From assembly GCF_001040945.1 (NCBI RefSeq), contig NZ_CP011930.1, positions 3,777,021-3,841,020 of the forward strand: 64,000 bases of DNA. The letters are read 5' to 3'. Origin of the DNA: Herbaspirillum seropedicae. GTDB lineage: Bacteria; Pseudomonadota; Gammaproteobacteria; Burkholderiales; Burkholderiaceae_D. Both the position numbers and the translations under genes were made by a program. Below the pieces are notes generated by a model. It searched no databases. It saw nothing but the letters and a program-made list of their open reading frames with translations, and had not been told where the DNA came from. This document shows positions 46,256 through 55,110 of the stretch, one piece after another. Numbering within the stretch: the stretch's first letter is position 1; every line of letters starts with the position of its first letter.

Positions 46256-47275
46256 TTACCTGGCCATGCCCAGGGTCTTGAGGATGGCGCCCATGTCGGC
46301 GTCGCTCTTGTCCATGAACTTGCCGAACTCGGCCGAGTCGGCATACATCACGCCGAAGCCGCGCCCGCTCATGAAGTCCTTGTAGTCCTTGCTCTCGTAG
46401 ATCTTCTTCAGGCTGGCCGACAGCCGCGTCTGCACCTCCGCCGGCAAGCCCTTGGGCGCGACGATGCCGCGCCAGGCGCCATTGGTCCAGCCGCTGCCAG
46501 TCAGGCTCTTGAGGGTCGGCACCTTGGGATAGAGCGCGGCCGGCTCGTTGGCCATCACCACCAGCGGCACGGCCTTGCCGGCATCGATCAGCGAGCGCGC
46601 TTCCGGCAGCGAGGCTGCAACGATGTCCACGCCCCCGGCGGCCAGGTCCACCATGGCCGGCGCTGCGCCATTGGAGGGGACGAAGCGCACCGCATTGGGC
46701 GCCACCTTGAGATCATTCAACATGCCCGCCAGGCCCAGGTGCCAGATACCGCCCTGCCCGGTGCCGGACGCCTTGAGCTTGCCCGGATTGGCCTTGATGG
46801 CCTTGAGCAGGTCATCGAAGCTCTTGTAAGGCGAATCGTGGCTCACCGTCAGCGCGGCCGGGTCGAAGTTCATCAGCGCCAGCGGCGTGAAGTCGCGCGG
46901 CGTGAGCTTGGTCAGGCCCTGGTGGTGCATCATCGAGATTTCCACCGTGGCGATGCCGATGGTGTAGCCGTCCGGTGCGGCGCTGGCGATGGCCTGATGG
47001 CCCACCGCGCCATTGCCGCCGGTGCGGTTGACCACGTTGACGGGCTGGCCCAGGTCCTTTTCCAGCAGCGCGCCGATGATGCGCGCGGTGGCGTCGGTGC
47101 CGCCGCCGGCGCCCCAGGGCACCACCAGCGTGACCGGACGCTCGGGCCAGGCGGCGAAGGCGCAAGGCGCGGCCAGGACCGAGAGCGCCACGGTGCCGGC
47201 CATGAGGGATTTCAATACGGTTCTGCGGGTGCTTTTGCAGGTGTTGTTGCGGCTGCTTTTGCTGATAAAGGGCAT
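46256..47275 (-). CDS. tctC: Tripartite tricarboxylate transporter substrate-binding protein
   Basis: 339 residues with a signal peptide (basic start, MAGTVALSVLAAPCAFA). Mature part: WPERPVTLVVPWGAGGGTDATARII, typical of the TctC/Bug family, then VNVVNRTGGNGAVGHQAI, WRGIVAPKGLPAEVQTRL. These proteins close around one carboxylate via water-mediated contacts. First gene of the operon tctC–B–A–ldh–gntR, with a strong ribosome site (GAGGAG) and a FadR-type operator 240 bases upstream. Confidence 0.96.
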   Translation of the reverse strand: MPFISKSSRNNTCKSTRRTVLKSLMAGTVALSVLAAPCAFAAWPERPVTLVVPWGAGGGTDATARIIGALLEKDLGQPVNVVNRTGGNGAVGHQAIASAAPDGYTIGIATVEISMMHHQGLTKLTPRDFTPLALMNFDPAALTVSHDSPYKSFDDLLKAIKANPGKLKASGTGQGGIWHLGLAGMLNDLKVAPNAVRFVPSNGAAPAMVDLAAGGVDIVAASLPEARSLIDAGKAVPLVVMANEPAALYPKVPTLKSLTGSGWTNGAWRGIVAPKGLPAEVQTRLSASLKKIYESKDYKDFMSGRGFGVMYADSAEFGKFMDKSDADMGAILKTLGMAR

Positions 47276-47517
47276 GTGTCTCTCCTCCGTTGTCAGGCGG
47301 GGGAAACGCTTGGCAAAGGGCTTGTCGTTTCCACCAGGGGTACCTGCGTGAGAGCGCCGGTCAGGCCGGCTTTGTTGGTCTCGTGTCCAGCGCAGGTGCG
47401 GATGCCTTGCTGCTTTTTTCTTGGTGTCCGTAGCGTCCCGGACTTATGTTCCCGACATCGCCTGAGCAGCCCATCGAGGAGGCGGCTAGCACCATACTCA
47501 AGGGCCAACAGGTAATG

Positions 47518-47528
47518 TGGTCTGACCA
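47518..47528. promoter_or_regulatory. FCD/GntR-type operator TGGTCTGACCA
   Basis: A perfect palindrome fitting TGGT-NN-GACCA, the consensus shared by LldR/PdhR-like FCD regulators. It lies 243 bases upstream of tctC, whose operon ends with a FCD-type regulator gene. Confidence 0.6.
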
Positions 47529-48188
47529 GCGGGACCTAGAATTTCACATCCTCCCGGCAGTGTCAAGGATGAATGGTACGCATCAAAATAATTCATCTTC
47601 GCTGCCACGCAACAAAATCCACCACCCGCAAACCCTTGCCCCGCCTGGATTACAGCAGAGAGGCCGCAATTCTGTCATGCTGCACAAGCGCATCGCAACA
47701 CCACAGCGGCGGCACATCGAAAAAGCTTTCCCGCCTTCTGGTATTACCACTTGACCAAACAAATCTGACTGCAATAGACTCGCAGCCAATCATACAAGTC
47801 ACGTCGCATCAGCGTGCTTTGCTACCGTCGGGGACGGGGCAGGCTGCAGGGCAGAACGGGACGGCACAGACCCAGCCGCGACAGACCCTGCCCGCGGCCT
47901 CAGGCAACGGAGACATCGCTTTGACCTATGCAGCGACGAGTGCGAACCGCAGGACACCGCTTGGCTGGGCGCGCAACGCCGCCGCCATGGCGGCAGGCAG
48001 CGTGCGAGCCCGCCGCGCCTTGCATCGCGCCTCTTCTTTCGGGTCCCTGCTGGCCTTCCTGCTGATCGATTTTTCCCGCTATTTCTTTGACCAGGGCGAC
48101 AGTCATCCTGTCCCCGCGCGCGTCCCCGCCTGAACCTGAAGCCTTCAGCTTCACCAGGCCAGACGCGCCCCGGCAGCACAGAACCGCT

Positions 48189-48245
48189 CTGCAGGCCTAC
48201 CCGGCCTGCAGCTCATGGATTCACGCGCAGCCTGCACAGGCAGGC
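48189..48245 (+). promoter_or_regulatory. Tandem GC hairpins in the leader of the IlvD/Edd gene
   Basis: Hairpin 1: CTGCAGGCC (48189–48197)/GGCCTGCAG (48203–48211), five-base loop. Hairpin 2: GCCTGC (48230–48235)/GCAGGC (48240–48245), four-base loop, ending 18 bases before the ATG and next to the ribosome site. No T runs follow. Could be operator or translational control. Confidence 0.45.
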
Positions 48246-48262
48246 CGCGCCAGGGAAAGACA

Positions 48263-49999
48263 ATGACTGACGATACCAAGAAATCCACCCGCCGCAGCCA
48301 GGCCTGGTTTGGCCGCCAGGACCGCGATGGTTTCATCTACCGCTCCTGGGTCAAGAACCGCGGCATTCCGCACGACCAGTTCGATGGCCGTCCGGTGATC
48401 GGCATCTGCAATACCTATTCCGAACTGACTCCGTGCAATTCGCACTTCCGCGCCCTGGCCGAACAGGTCAAGATCGGCATCTGGGAAGCCGGCGGCTTCC
48501 CGCTGGAATTCCCCGTGATGTCGCTGGGCGAGACGCTGTTGCGCCCCACCGCCATGCTCTACCGCAACCTGGCCAGCATGGATGTGGAAGAGTCGATCCG
48601 CGCCAATCCGCTCGATGGCGTGGTGCTGCTGATGGGCTGCGACAAGACCACCCCGGCCCTCCTGATGGGCGCGGCCTCGGTGGATGTGCCCACCATCGGC
48701 GTGTCGGGCGGGCCGATGCTGTCGGGCAAATATCGTGGCCGTGAACTGGGTTCCGGCACGGGCGTGTGGCAGATGTCGGAAGACGTACGCGCCGGCAAGA
48801 TGACGCAGGAAGAATTCTTCGAAGCCGAGAGTTGCATGCACCGCTCGCACGGTCACTGCATGACCATGGGCACCGCGTCCACCATGGCCAGCATGGTCGA
48901 GGCGCTGGGCGTGGGCCTGCCGCACAACGCCGCCATCCCCGCCGTGGATGCGCGCCGCAATGTGCTGGCCCGCAATGCCGGCCGGCGCATCGTGCAGATG
49001 GTGGAAGAAGACCTGGTGCTCTCCAAGATCCTCACGCGCCAGGCCTTCGAGAACGCCATTCGCGTCAACGCCGCCATCGGCGGCTCCACCAATGCGGTGA
49101 TCCACCTGCTGGCCATCGCCGGGCGCATCGGTATCAAGCTGGACCTGAAGGACTGGGACGACATCGGCCAGCAACTGCCCTGCCTGCTGGACCTGCAGCC
49201 GTCGGGCAAATTCCTGATGGAAGATTTCTACTACGCTGGCGGCCTGCCAGCGGTGATCCGCCAGCTGGAAAGCGTGATCGACAAGACCGCCCTGACCGCC
49301 AACGGCAAGACCCTGTGGGAGAACTGCCAGGACGCGCCGAACTGGAACGAGGAAGTCATCCGCTCCTTCGACAAGCCGTTCAAGGAAGCCGCCGGCATCG
49401 CCATCCTCAAGGGCAACCTGGCGCCGGACGGCGCCGTCATCAAGCCCTCGGCGGCCACCCCTGCCCTGCTCAAGCATCGCGGTCGCGCCGTGGTCTTCGA
49501 GAACAGCGACGACCTGCACAAGCGCATCGACGACGAGAACCTGGATGTGGATGAAACCTGCGTGCTGGTGCTCAAGAACTGCGGCCCCAAGGGTTACCCC
49601 GGCATGGCCGAGGCGGGCAACATGCCGCTGCCGCCCAAGATTTTGCGCAAGGGCATCACGGACATGGTGCGCGTGTCGGATGCGCGCATGAGCGGCACCG
49701 CCTATGGCACCGTGGTCTTGCATGTCTCGCCGGAAGCGGCCGCAGGCGGTCCGCTGGCGGTGGTGCAGAACGGCGACTTCATCGAGCTGGACGTGGAGGC
49801 GCGCAAGCTGCATCTGGATGTGTCGGATGAAGAACTGGCGCGCCGCCGTGCGCAATGGCAAAAGCCCGAGCTGCCGCCACAGATGCAGCGCGGCTGGGTC
49901 AAGCTCTATGTGGATCACGTGCAGCAGGCCAACCAGGGCGCCGACCTCGATTTCCTGGTCGGCAAGAGCGGGCCTTACGTGCCCAAGGACAATCACTGA
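48263..49999 (+). CDS. IlvD/Edd-family dehydratase, sugar-acid type (L-arabonate dehydratase-like)
   Basis: 578 residues. The start RSQAWFGRQDRDGFIYRSWVKNRGIPHDQF and GICNTYSELTPCN place it in the clade of pentonate/hexonate dehydratases (L-arabonate, D-fuconate type), not amino-acid IlvD. The Fe-S ligand cysteines are seen in LMGCDKTTP and HGHCMTMGTAS, with the C-terminal signature RVSDARMSGTAYGTVVLH. It would dehydrate an aldonate to a 2-keto-3-deoxy acid. Substrate not defined by sequence. The ATG at 48263 has GGGAAAGAC upstream. Followed by a strong terminator. Confidence 0.92.
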   Translation: MTDDTKKSTRRSQAWFGRQDRDGFIYRSWVKNRGIPHDQFDGRPVIGICNTYSELTPCNSHFRALAEQVKIGIWEAGGFPLEFPVMSLGETLLRPTAMLYRNLASMDVEESIRANPLDGVVLLMGCDKTTPALLMGAASVDVPTIGVSGGPMLSGKYRGRELGSGTGVWQMSEDVRAGKMTQEEFFEAESCMHRSHGHCMTMGTASTMASMVEALGVGLPHNAAIPAVDARRNVLARNAGRRIVQMVEEDLVLSKILTRQAFENAIRVNAAIGGSTNAVIHLLAIAGRIGIKLDLKDWDDIGQQLPCLLDLQPSGKFLMEDFYYAGGLPAVIRQLESVIDKTALTANGKTLWENCQDAPNWNEEVIRSFDKPFKEAAGIAILKGNLAPDGAVIKPSAATPALLKHRGRAVVFENSDDLHKRIDDENLDVDETCVLVLKNCGPKGYPGMAEAGNMPLPPKILRKGITDMVRVSDARMSGTAYGTVVLHVSPEAAAGGPLAVVQNGDFIELDVEARKLHLDVSDEELARRRAQWQKPELPPQMQRGWVKLYVDHVQQANQGADLDFLVGKSGPYVPKDNH

Positions 50000-50005
50000 A
50001 CCGGC

Positions 50006-50050
50006 CTGCCCTTGCCGCTTGCAACGGCGGCGAGGGCAGCAAGAATTTTT
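50006..50050 (+). terminator. Terminator after the IlvD/Edd dehydratase gene
   Basis: A 13-bp stem with one wobble (CTGCCCTTGCCGC at 50006–50018 with 50027–50039) is followed by AAGAATTTTT ending at 50050. It begins 7 bases after the stop codon and implies that the next gene has its own promoter. Confidence 0.8.
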
Positions 50051-50287
50051 AAAGCCAACCGGCTAGACCGAATTCCACCTGCAGCAACGCATCAGGCATC
50101 ACAGGCTTCACAGGCTTCAAAAAAGCAGCATTAAGCAAAAGTTAAGGGTCATTGAAACAGCATTAAATTCATCTTGATACCAGCATCCGTCGTACCCCGG
50201 GACCACGGTACAGCCACACAAGCGGCGGCCGTATTCCAGGAAGTAGTTGCATCAGGTGGACCAAGACAACCATCACGGAGACGAGCA

Positions 50288-51247
50288 ATGAAAGTACTGA
50301 TCACGGACTACGATTTCCCCGACGTCGACCTGGAGCTTGCGCTCTACAAGGAAGCCGGCGTGGAAGTGGTGACCGCGCAATGCCGCACGGAAGAGGAGGT
50401 CATCGCTGCCTCCGCAGGCTGCCAGGGCCTCTTGGTGCAATACGCACCGGTGAACGCCAAGGTCTTTGCGGCCCGCCCTGAAATCCGCATCGCCAGCCGC
50501 TATGGCGCGGGCTTCGACACCATCAACACCGCCGACGCCGCCGCCCATGGCGTGTGGGTGGCCAACTCGCCCGACTATGGGGTAGGCGAAGTCGCCACCC
50601 ATGCGCTGGCGATGGCGCTGGACCTGATCCGCAACATCACCGTCTATGACCGTGCGGTCAAGGCCGGCGAATGGCACTACACCACCGCCGGCATCATCCC
50701 GCGCGCCTCTGATCTCACCATCGGCATCATCGGCCTGGGCCGCATCGGCAAGCGCATGGCGCATATCTCGCGCAATCTCTTCAAGCGCGTCATTGCCTAT
50801 GATCCCTACATCATCGATGGCGACTTCCCCGCCTATGTGGAGCGCGTCGGTCGGGAGGAACTGTTCCGCCAGGCCCATGTGGTCTCGCTGCATACGCCGC
50901 TCAACGACGAGACCCGCAACATGATCGACGCCTCCCTGCTCGATCTGCTGCAAGCGCAGAGCTACCTGGTCAATTCTGCCCGCGGCGGCCTGGTCAAGAT
51001 CGACGACCTGCTGGCGGCGCTGGAAAACGGCAAGCTCAAGGGTGCAGCGCTGGATGTGCTGCCAGTGGAGCCGCCGCAGACAGCTTCGGCTATCGTCCAG
51101 CATCCGCGTGTGCTATTGTCGCCGCACGCGGCCTTCTTCTCGGATGTCGCGGCGCGTGAACTGCGACGCAAGGCGGCCAAGAACCTGATCGACTGGGACC
51201 GCACCGGACGGCCCTCCTATGTGGTCGTCCAGGGCAAGAACAAATAA
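50288..51247 (+). CDS. D-isomer-specific 2-hydroxyacid dehydrogenase, C-terminal-binding-protein-like
   Basis: 319 residues. NAD motif GIIGLGRIGKRMA; catalytic Arg in NSARGGLVKI, Glu in LDVLPVEPPQ and His in SPHAAFFSDVA. The N-terminal part (MKVLITDYDFPDVDLELALYK) resembles the CtBP/phosphoglycerate-dehydrogenase-like subgroup. Substrate likely a 2-hydroxy or 2-keto acid in the surrounding sugar-acid pathway; this is inference. The preceding terminator and a TTGAAA-like element (50152) suggest separate transcription. The ATG at 50288 is chosen over an open extension to 50174. Confidence 0.92.
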   Translation: MKVLITDYDFPDVDLELALYKEAGVEVVTAQCRTEEEVIAASAGCQGLLVQYAPVNAKVFAARPEIRIASRYGAGFDTINTADAAAHGVWVANSPDYGVGEVATHALAMALDLIRNITVYDRAVKAGEWHYTTAGIIPRASDLTIGIIGLGRIGKRMAHISRNLFKRVIAYDPYIIDGDFPAYVERVGREELFRQAHVVSLHTPLNDETRNMIDASLLDLLQAQSYLVNSARGGLVKIDDLLAALENGKLKGAALDVLPVEPPQTASAIVQHPRVLLSPHAAFFSDVAARELRRKAAKNLIDWDRTGRPSYVVVQGKNK

Positions 51248-51397
51248 GTAAAAAAAACCAGTAAAAAACAAGTAACAGATAAGCACAAATAATCATCAAC
51301 CCCGGCAACGGGGCGCCAATGCAGCACCCTCGCCTGCGGCCAGCCGGCGAGGCATCAGTGTAGAAAACAGAAAAAAGGGGGCTCCGGAGATCCCCCA

Positions 51398-51416
51398 CAT
51401 GCCCCCAACGGGCATG
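51398..51416. repeat. Small hairpin in the ABC operon leader
   Basis: CATGCCC (51398–51404)/GGGCATG (51410–51416), five-base loop, just after a G/C cluster (GGGGG…CCCCC, 51377–51396) preceded by six A. On the minus strand the latter has a T run and could terminate antisense transcription. Function otherwise unclear. Confidence 0.35.
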
Positions 51417-51449
51417 CCTGAACAAAGTGCGTTGCGGCCGTCTCCTTCT

Positions 51450-51461
51450 GGAACCGGTTCC
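51450..51461. promoter_or_regulatory. LacI-type palindromic operator
   Basis: GGAACCGGTTCC is a perfect 12-base palindrome with the central CG typical of LacI/GalR-family operators. It lies 38 bases upstream of the ATPase start of the sugar ABC operon. No LacI-family gene is in the window. Confidence 0.5.
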
Positions 51462-51498
51462 GCAGCGTCGATACGAGGATATACACGAGGAGCATTTG

Positions 51499-52584
51499 AT
51501 GGCATCAGTACAGATCCGCGCAGTCAAGAAACAGTTCGGCAGCACCCAGATCATCCGGGGCGTCGACATCGATATCGCCGATGGCGAATTCACCGTCCTG
51601 GTGGGCCCTTCCGGCTGCGGCAAGTCAACGCTCTTGCGCATGCTGGCGGGACTGGAAGAGATCACCGGAGGCGAGATCCTCATCGGCGGCACCGTGGTCA
51701 ACAACGTCCAGCCCAAGGACCGCGACATCGCCATGGTGTTCCAGAACTACGCGCTCTACCCGCACATGACGGTGCGCGACAACATGGCCTTTTCGCTTAC
51801 GCTGGCCAAGAAGGACAAGGCCTTCGTGGACGAACGCGTCAAGAAGGCCGCCGACATCCTGGGCCTGAACCAGCTGCTGGACCGCTATCCGCGCCAGCTC
51901 TCCGGCGGCCAGCGCCAGCGCGTGGCCATGGGCCGCGCCATCGTGCGCGATCCGCAGGTGTTCCTCTTCGATGAACCGCTCTCCAACCTCGACGCCAAGC
52001 TGCGCGTGCAGATGCGCACCGAGATCAAGGAACTGCACCAGCGCCTCAAGACCACCTCCATCTATGTGACCCACGACCAGATCGAAGCCATGACCATGGC
52101 CGACCAGATCGTGGTCATGCGCGATGGCCTGGTCGAGCAGCGCGGCCGTCCGCTGGACCTGTACGACTACCCGGCCAACCTGTTCGTGGCCGGCTTCATC
52201 GGTTCGCCGGCCATGAACTTCATCCCCGCCACCCTGCGCCGCAACGCCACCGGGGCCGAGGTCGAGTTCGCCGATGGCACCCGTGTGCCCGCTCCCTATG
52301 GCGCCGCCCTGCAGGGCAATGACGGCCAGAAGGTGACCTATGGCGTGCGTCCCGAACACCTTTCCATCGGCGCAGCCGGGCAAGGCATCGCCACCAAGGT
52401 CATCGTGGTGGAACCCACCGGCGCCGACACGGAAGTGTTCTCGCGCTTCGGCGACACCAGCCTCACCTCCATCTTCCGCGAGCGCCATGACTTCGGCGCG
52501 GGCGACGTGATCCACCTGGTCCCCGACCACAGCCGCACGCACCTGTTCGATGCCGAGTCGGGCAAGTCGCTGGCAGGACGCTGA
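51499..52584 (+). CDS. Sugar ABC transporter ATP-binding protein (UgpC/MsmK type)
   Basis: 361 residues. ATPase domain with Walker [11 protein letters not shown]-loop [12 protein letters not shown], signature LSGGQRQRV, Walker [13 protein letters not shown] and H-loop [15 protein letters not shown]-terminal OB/TOBE region follows ([13 protein letters not shown], ~290–350), as in MalK/UgpC ATPases of CUT1 sugar importers. First gene of the ABC operon; ATG at 51499 with GAGGAG upstream; the open frame to 51427 is not conserved. LacI-type operator upstream. Confidence 0.95.
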   Translation: MASVQIRAVKKQFGSTQIIRGVDIDIADGEFTVLVGPSGCGKSTLLRMLAGLEEITGGEILIGGTVVNNVQPKDRDIAMVFQNYALYPHMTVRDNMAFSLTLAKKDKAFVDERVKKAADILGLNQLLDRYPRQLSGGQRQRVAMGRAIVRDPQVFLFDEPLSNLDAKLRVQMRTEIKELHQRLKTTSIYVTHDQIEAMTMADQIVVMRDGLVEQRGRPLDLYDYPANLFVAGFIGSPAMNFIPATLRRNATGAEVEFADGTRVPAPYGAALQGNDGQKVTYGVRPEHLSIGAAGQGIATKVIVVEPTGADTEVFSRFGDTSLTSIFRERHDFGAGDVIHLVPDHSRTHLFDAESGKSLAGR

Positions 52585-52708
52585 TTCGAGCAAGCAGCAC
52601 CGCAGTACCGGCAACACCGTAGCGCAGCATCAGAAGAACAAGAGTCCATCCGCGCCAGCGCAGTAGAGGCGCGGTCCAATTCGACTTTCAACCGAAGGAG
52701 TAGGAGAC

Positions 52709-54040
52709 ATGAGCAAGCTGACACGACGCGAATTCCTGGTGACCAGCGCCGCCGCCGCCGCGGCTACCGGCATGGGCGCGAACGCCTTTGCCGCAGGACC
52801 GGGCGCGGCTGGCGCCGACAGCATCAAGTACCCCATCGAGCAGGGCGCCACCCTGCGCGTGCTGCGCTGGAAGCGTTTCGTCCAGGGCGATGAAGACCTG
52901 TGGAACGCCAACATCAAGAAGTTCACCGAACTGACCGGCGTGGCCGTGCGCACCGACAGCGAAGGCTGGGAAGACGTGCGTCCCAAGTCGGCCGTGGCGG
53001 CCAACGTGGGCAGCGGTCCGGACATCGTGCTGGGCTGGTTCGACGACCCGCAGCAATATCCCACCAAGCTGGTCGACATGACCGACCTGGCCGATTCGCT
53101 GGGCAAGCGCTATGGCGGCTGGTACGACGTCTGCCGCAAGTACGGCACCAAGGACGGCAAGTGGATCGCCCTGCCGCTGGGCGTGATCGGCAATGCCCTG
53201 GTCTATCGCGAAAGCCAGATCAAGGCGGCCGGCTTCGACGCCATTCCCAAGGACACGGCCGGCTTCCTCAAGCTGTGCCAGGCCCTCAAGGCCAAGGACA
53301 CGCCGGTCGGCTTCGCCCTGGGCAAGGCCGTGGGCGACGCCAACAACTGGGCGCACTGGCTGTTGTGGTCGCACGGCGGCAAGCTGGTCGACAAGAGCGG
53401 CAAGGTCGCCATCAATTCGCCCGAGACCCGCGCGGCGCTGGAATACGCCAAGCAGCTCTACGCCACCTTCGTGCCCGGCACCCTGTCCTGGCAAGACCCG
53501 TCCAACAACAAGGCCTACCTGGACGGCCAGATCAGCATGACCGCCAACGGCATCTCGGTCTACTACGCCGCCAAGAACTCGCCGGACCCCAAGCTGCAGG
53601 AGATCGGCAAGGACACCCTGCACGCGCACTTCCCCATCGGTCCGGTGGGCAAGCCTTCGGAGCTGATGCAGATCACCCAGATGATGGTCTTCAAGCACAC
53701 CAAGTATCCCAATGCGGCCAAGGCCTTCGTGCAGTTCATGTTCGAGCCGGATCAGTACAACCCGTGGATGAAGGCTTCCATCGGCTACGTCAGCCAGTCG
53801 CTGAAAGCCTATGAGAAGAACCCGATCTGGACCGAAGACCCCAAGGCCACGGTCTACCGCGACTCGGCCTCGCTGATGCTGGACCATGGCCACGAAGGTC
53901 CGCTGGGACAAGCCTCGGCAGCCTGCATGGCCGACTACGTGGTGGTGGACATGGTGGCCGAGGCGGCCTCGGGCGCCAAGACCGTGCAGCAGGCCATCGA
54001 CCGCGCAGCCGATCGCGCCAAGCGCTACTACAAGGCTTGA
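52709..54040 (+). CDS. Sugar ABC transporter substrate-binding protein (family 1), Tat-type signal
   Basis: 443 residues. The N-terminus MSKLTRREFLVTSAAAAAATG has a twin-arginine motif (TRREFL), so export through Tat is likely, which is less common for sugar-binding proteins. Mature protein: TLRVLRWKRFVQGDEDLWNAN, then LGWFDDPQQYPTKLVDMTDLADSLG and WIALPLGVIGNALVYRESQIKAAGFD, typical of SBP_bac_1/UgpB-like proteins. Ligand unknown. A GAAGGAG/AGGAG ribosome site precedes the ATG. It lies 124 bases after the ATPase and 170 before the first permease. Confidence 0.93.
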   Translation: MSKLTRREFLVTSAAAAAATGMGANAFAAGPGAAGADSIKYPIEQGATLRVLRWKRFVQGDEDLWNANIKKFTELTGVAVRTDSEGWEDVRPKSAVAANVGSGPDIVLGWFDDPQQYPTKLVDMTDLADSLGKRYGGWYDVCRKYGTKDGKWIALPLGVIGNALVYRESQIKAAGFDAIPKDTAGFLKLCQALKAKDTPVGFALGKAVGDANNWAHWLLWSHGGKLVDKSGKVAINSPETRAALEYAKQLYATFVPGTLSWQDPSNNKAYLDGQISMTANGISVYYAAKNSPDPKLQEIGKDTLHAHFPIGPVGKPSELMQITQMMVFKHTKYPNAAKAFVQFMFEPDQYNPWMKASIGYVSQSLKAYEKNPIWTEDPKATVYRDSASLMLDHGHEGPLGQASAACMADYVVVDMVAEAASGAKTVQQAIDRAADRAKRYYKA

Positions 54041-54169
54041 GGCCAGCGCCGTCAGCGTGAAGGACAAGGCGCCGGGTTCCCTCGGGACAGCGGGCAAAGG
54101 GGCAGGTTGTCAGGGCCTGCCGACCCGGCGCCGCAGCGCTGACGCAAGGCGACACGTCACAACCGTACC

Positions 54170-54192
54170 GGCCGCAGGACTGCCCTGCGGCC
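54170..54192 (+). repeat. Intercistronic hairpin before the first permease gene
   Basis: GGCCGCAGG (54170–54178)/CCTGCGGCC (54184–54192), five-base loop, ending 18 bases before the permease ATG and followed by CTTTC only. It resembles the structures that keep binding-protein mRNA more abundant than permease mRNA. Confidence 0.6.
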
Positions 54193-54210
54193 CTTTCATC
54201 GAGGCACATC

Positions 54211-55110
54211 ATGCTATCCCGATTCCTGAACAACCGTAACGTACTGGGCATGCTGTTCATGGCCCCGGCCGTGATCCTCTTGGTGGTGTTCCTGACCTAC
54301 CCGCTGGGCCTGGGCATCTGGCTGGGCTTCACCGACACCAAGATCGGCGGCGAAGGCAGCTTCATCGGCCTGGACAACTTCACCTACCTGGCCGGCGATT
54401 CGCTGGCCCAGCTGTCGCTGTTCAATACCGTGTTCTACACGGTCAGCGCCAGCATCCTCAAGTTCATGCTGGGCCTGTGGCTGGCCATCCTGCTCAACAA
54501 GAACGTGCCGCTGAAGACCTTCTTCCGCGCCATCGTGCTGCTGCCCTGGATCGTACCGACCGCGCTGTCGGCGCTGGCCTTCTGGTGGCTGTATGACGCG
54601 CAGTTCTCCGTCATCAGCTGGGCGCTGCACAAGATGGGGCTGATCGACCGCTATATCGACTTCCTGGGCGACCCGTGGAATGCGCGCTGGTCCACCGTCT
54701 TTGCCAACGTCTGGCGCGGCATTCCCTTCGTGGCGATCTCGCTGCTGGCCGGCCTGCAGACGATCTCGCCGTCGCTGTATGAAGCCGCGGCCATCGACGG
54801 CGCCACGCCCTGGCAGCAGTTCCGCCATGTGACGCTGCCGCTGTTGACGCCCATCATCGCGGTGGTGATGACCTTCTCGGTGCTGTTTACCTTCACCGAC
54901 TTCCAGCTGATCTATGTGCTCACCCGTGGCGGTCCGCTCAATGCCACCCACCTGATGGCCACGCTCTCGTTCCAGCGCGCCATTCCTGGCGGTGCGCTGG
55001 GTGAAGGCGCGGCGCTGGCAACCTACATGATTCCCTTCCTGCTGGCAGCGATCATGTTCTCGTACTTCGGCCTGCAACGTCGCGGCTGGCAACAAGGAGG
55101 TGACAAATAA
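54211..55110 (+). CDS. Sugar ABC transporter permease (MalF/UgpA type)
   Basis: 299 residues, six membrane segments. The EAA loop is SPSLYEAAAIDGATPWQQFRHVTLPLLTPI. First segment MLFMAPAVILLVVFLTYPLG. Belongs to the MalF/UgpA group of CUT1 importers and pairs with the following MalG-like permease. Its end carries AAGGAGGTGA, a perfect ribosome site for the next gene, whose ATG overlaps its stop codon by one base. Confidence 0.94.
   Translation: MLSRFLNNRNVLGMLFMAPAVILLVVFLTYPLGLGIWLGFTDTKIGGEGSFIGLDNFTYLAGDSLAQLSLFNTVFYTVSASILKFMLGLWLAILLNKNVPLKTFFRAIVLLPWIVPTALSALAFWWLYDAQFSVISWALHKMGLIDRYIDFLGDPWNARWSTVFANVWRGIPFVAISLLAGLQTISPSLYEAAAIDGATPWQQFRHVTLPLLTPIIAVVMTFSVLFTFTDFQLIYVLTRGGPLNATHLMATLSFQRAIPGGALGEGAALATYMIPFLLAAIMFSYFGLQRRGWQQGGDK

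Larger units (their letters stand above)
47276..48262. other. 987-base gene-poor region between divergent operons
   Basis: No gene recognised. It holds the FCD-type operator (47518–47528), a weak promoter-like TTGACC (47751–47756) with TAGACT (47775–47780), and two GC hairpins just upstream of the dehydratase gene. A 186-codon open frame on the plus strand (47573–48133) has one hydrophobic patch (FGSLLAFLLIDFSRYFF) but no ribosome site, no recognisable family and changing composition, so it was not called. The first half (47460–47800) is clearly less GC-rich than the second. Confidence 0.5.

Noticed and set aside
47573-48133. 186-codon plus-strand frame in the gap between tctC and the dehydratase gene
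   Set aside because: No ribosome site, no recognisable family and mixed composition. One hydrophobic stretch alone is not enough.
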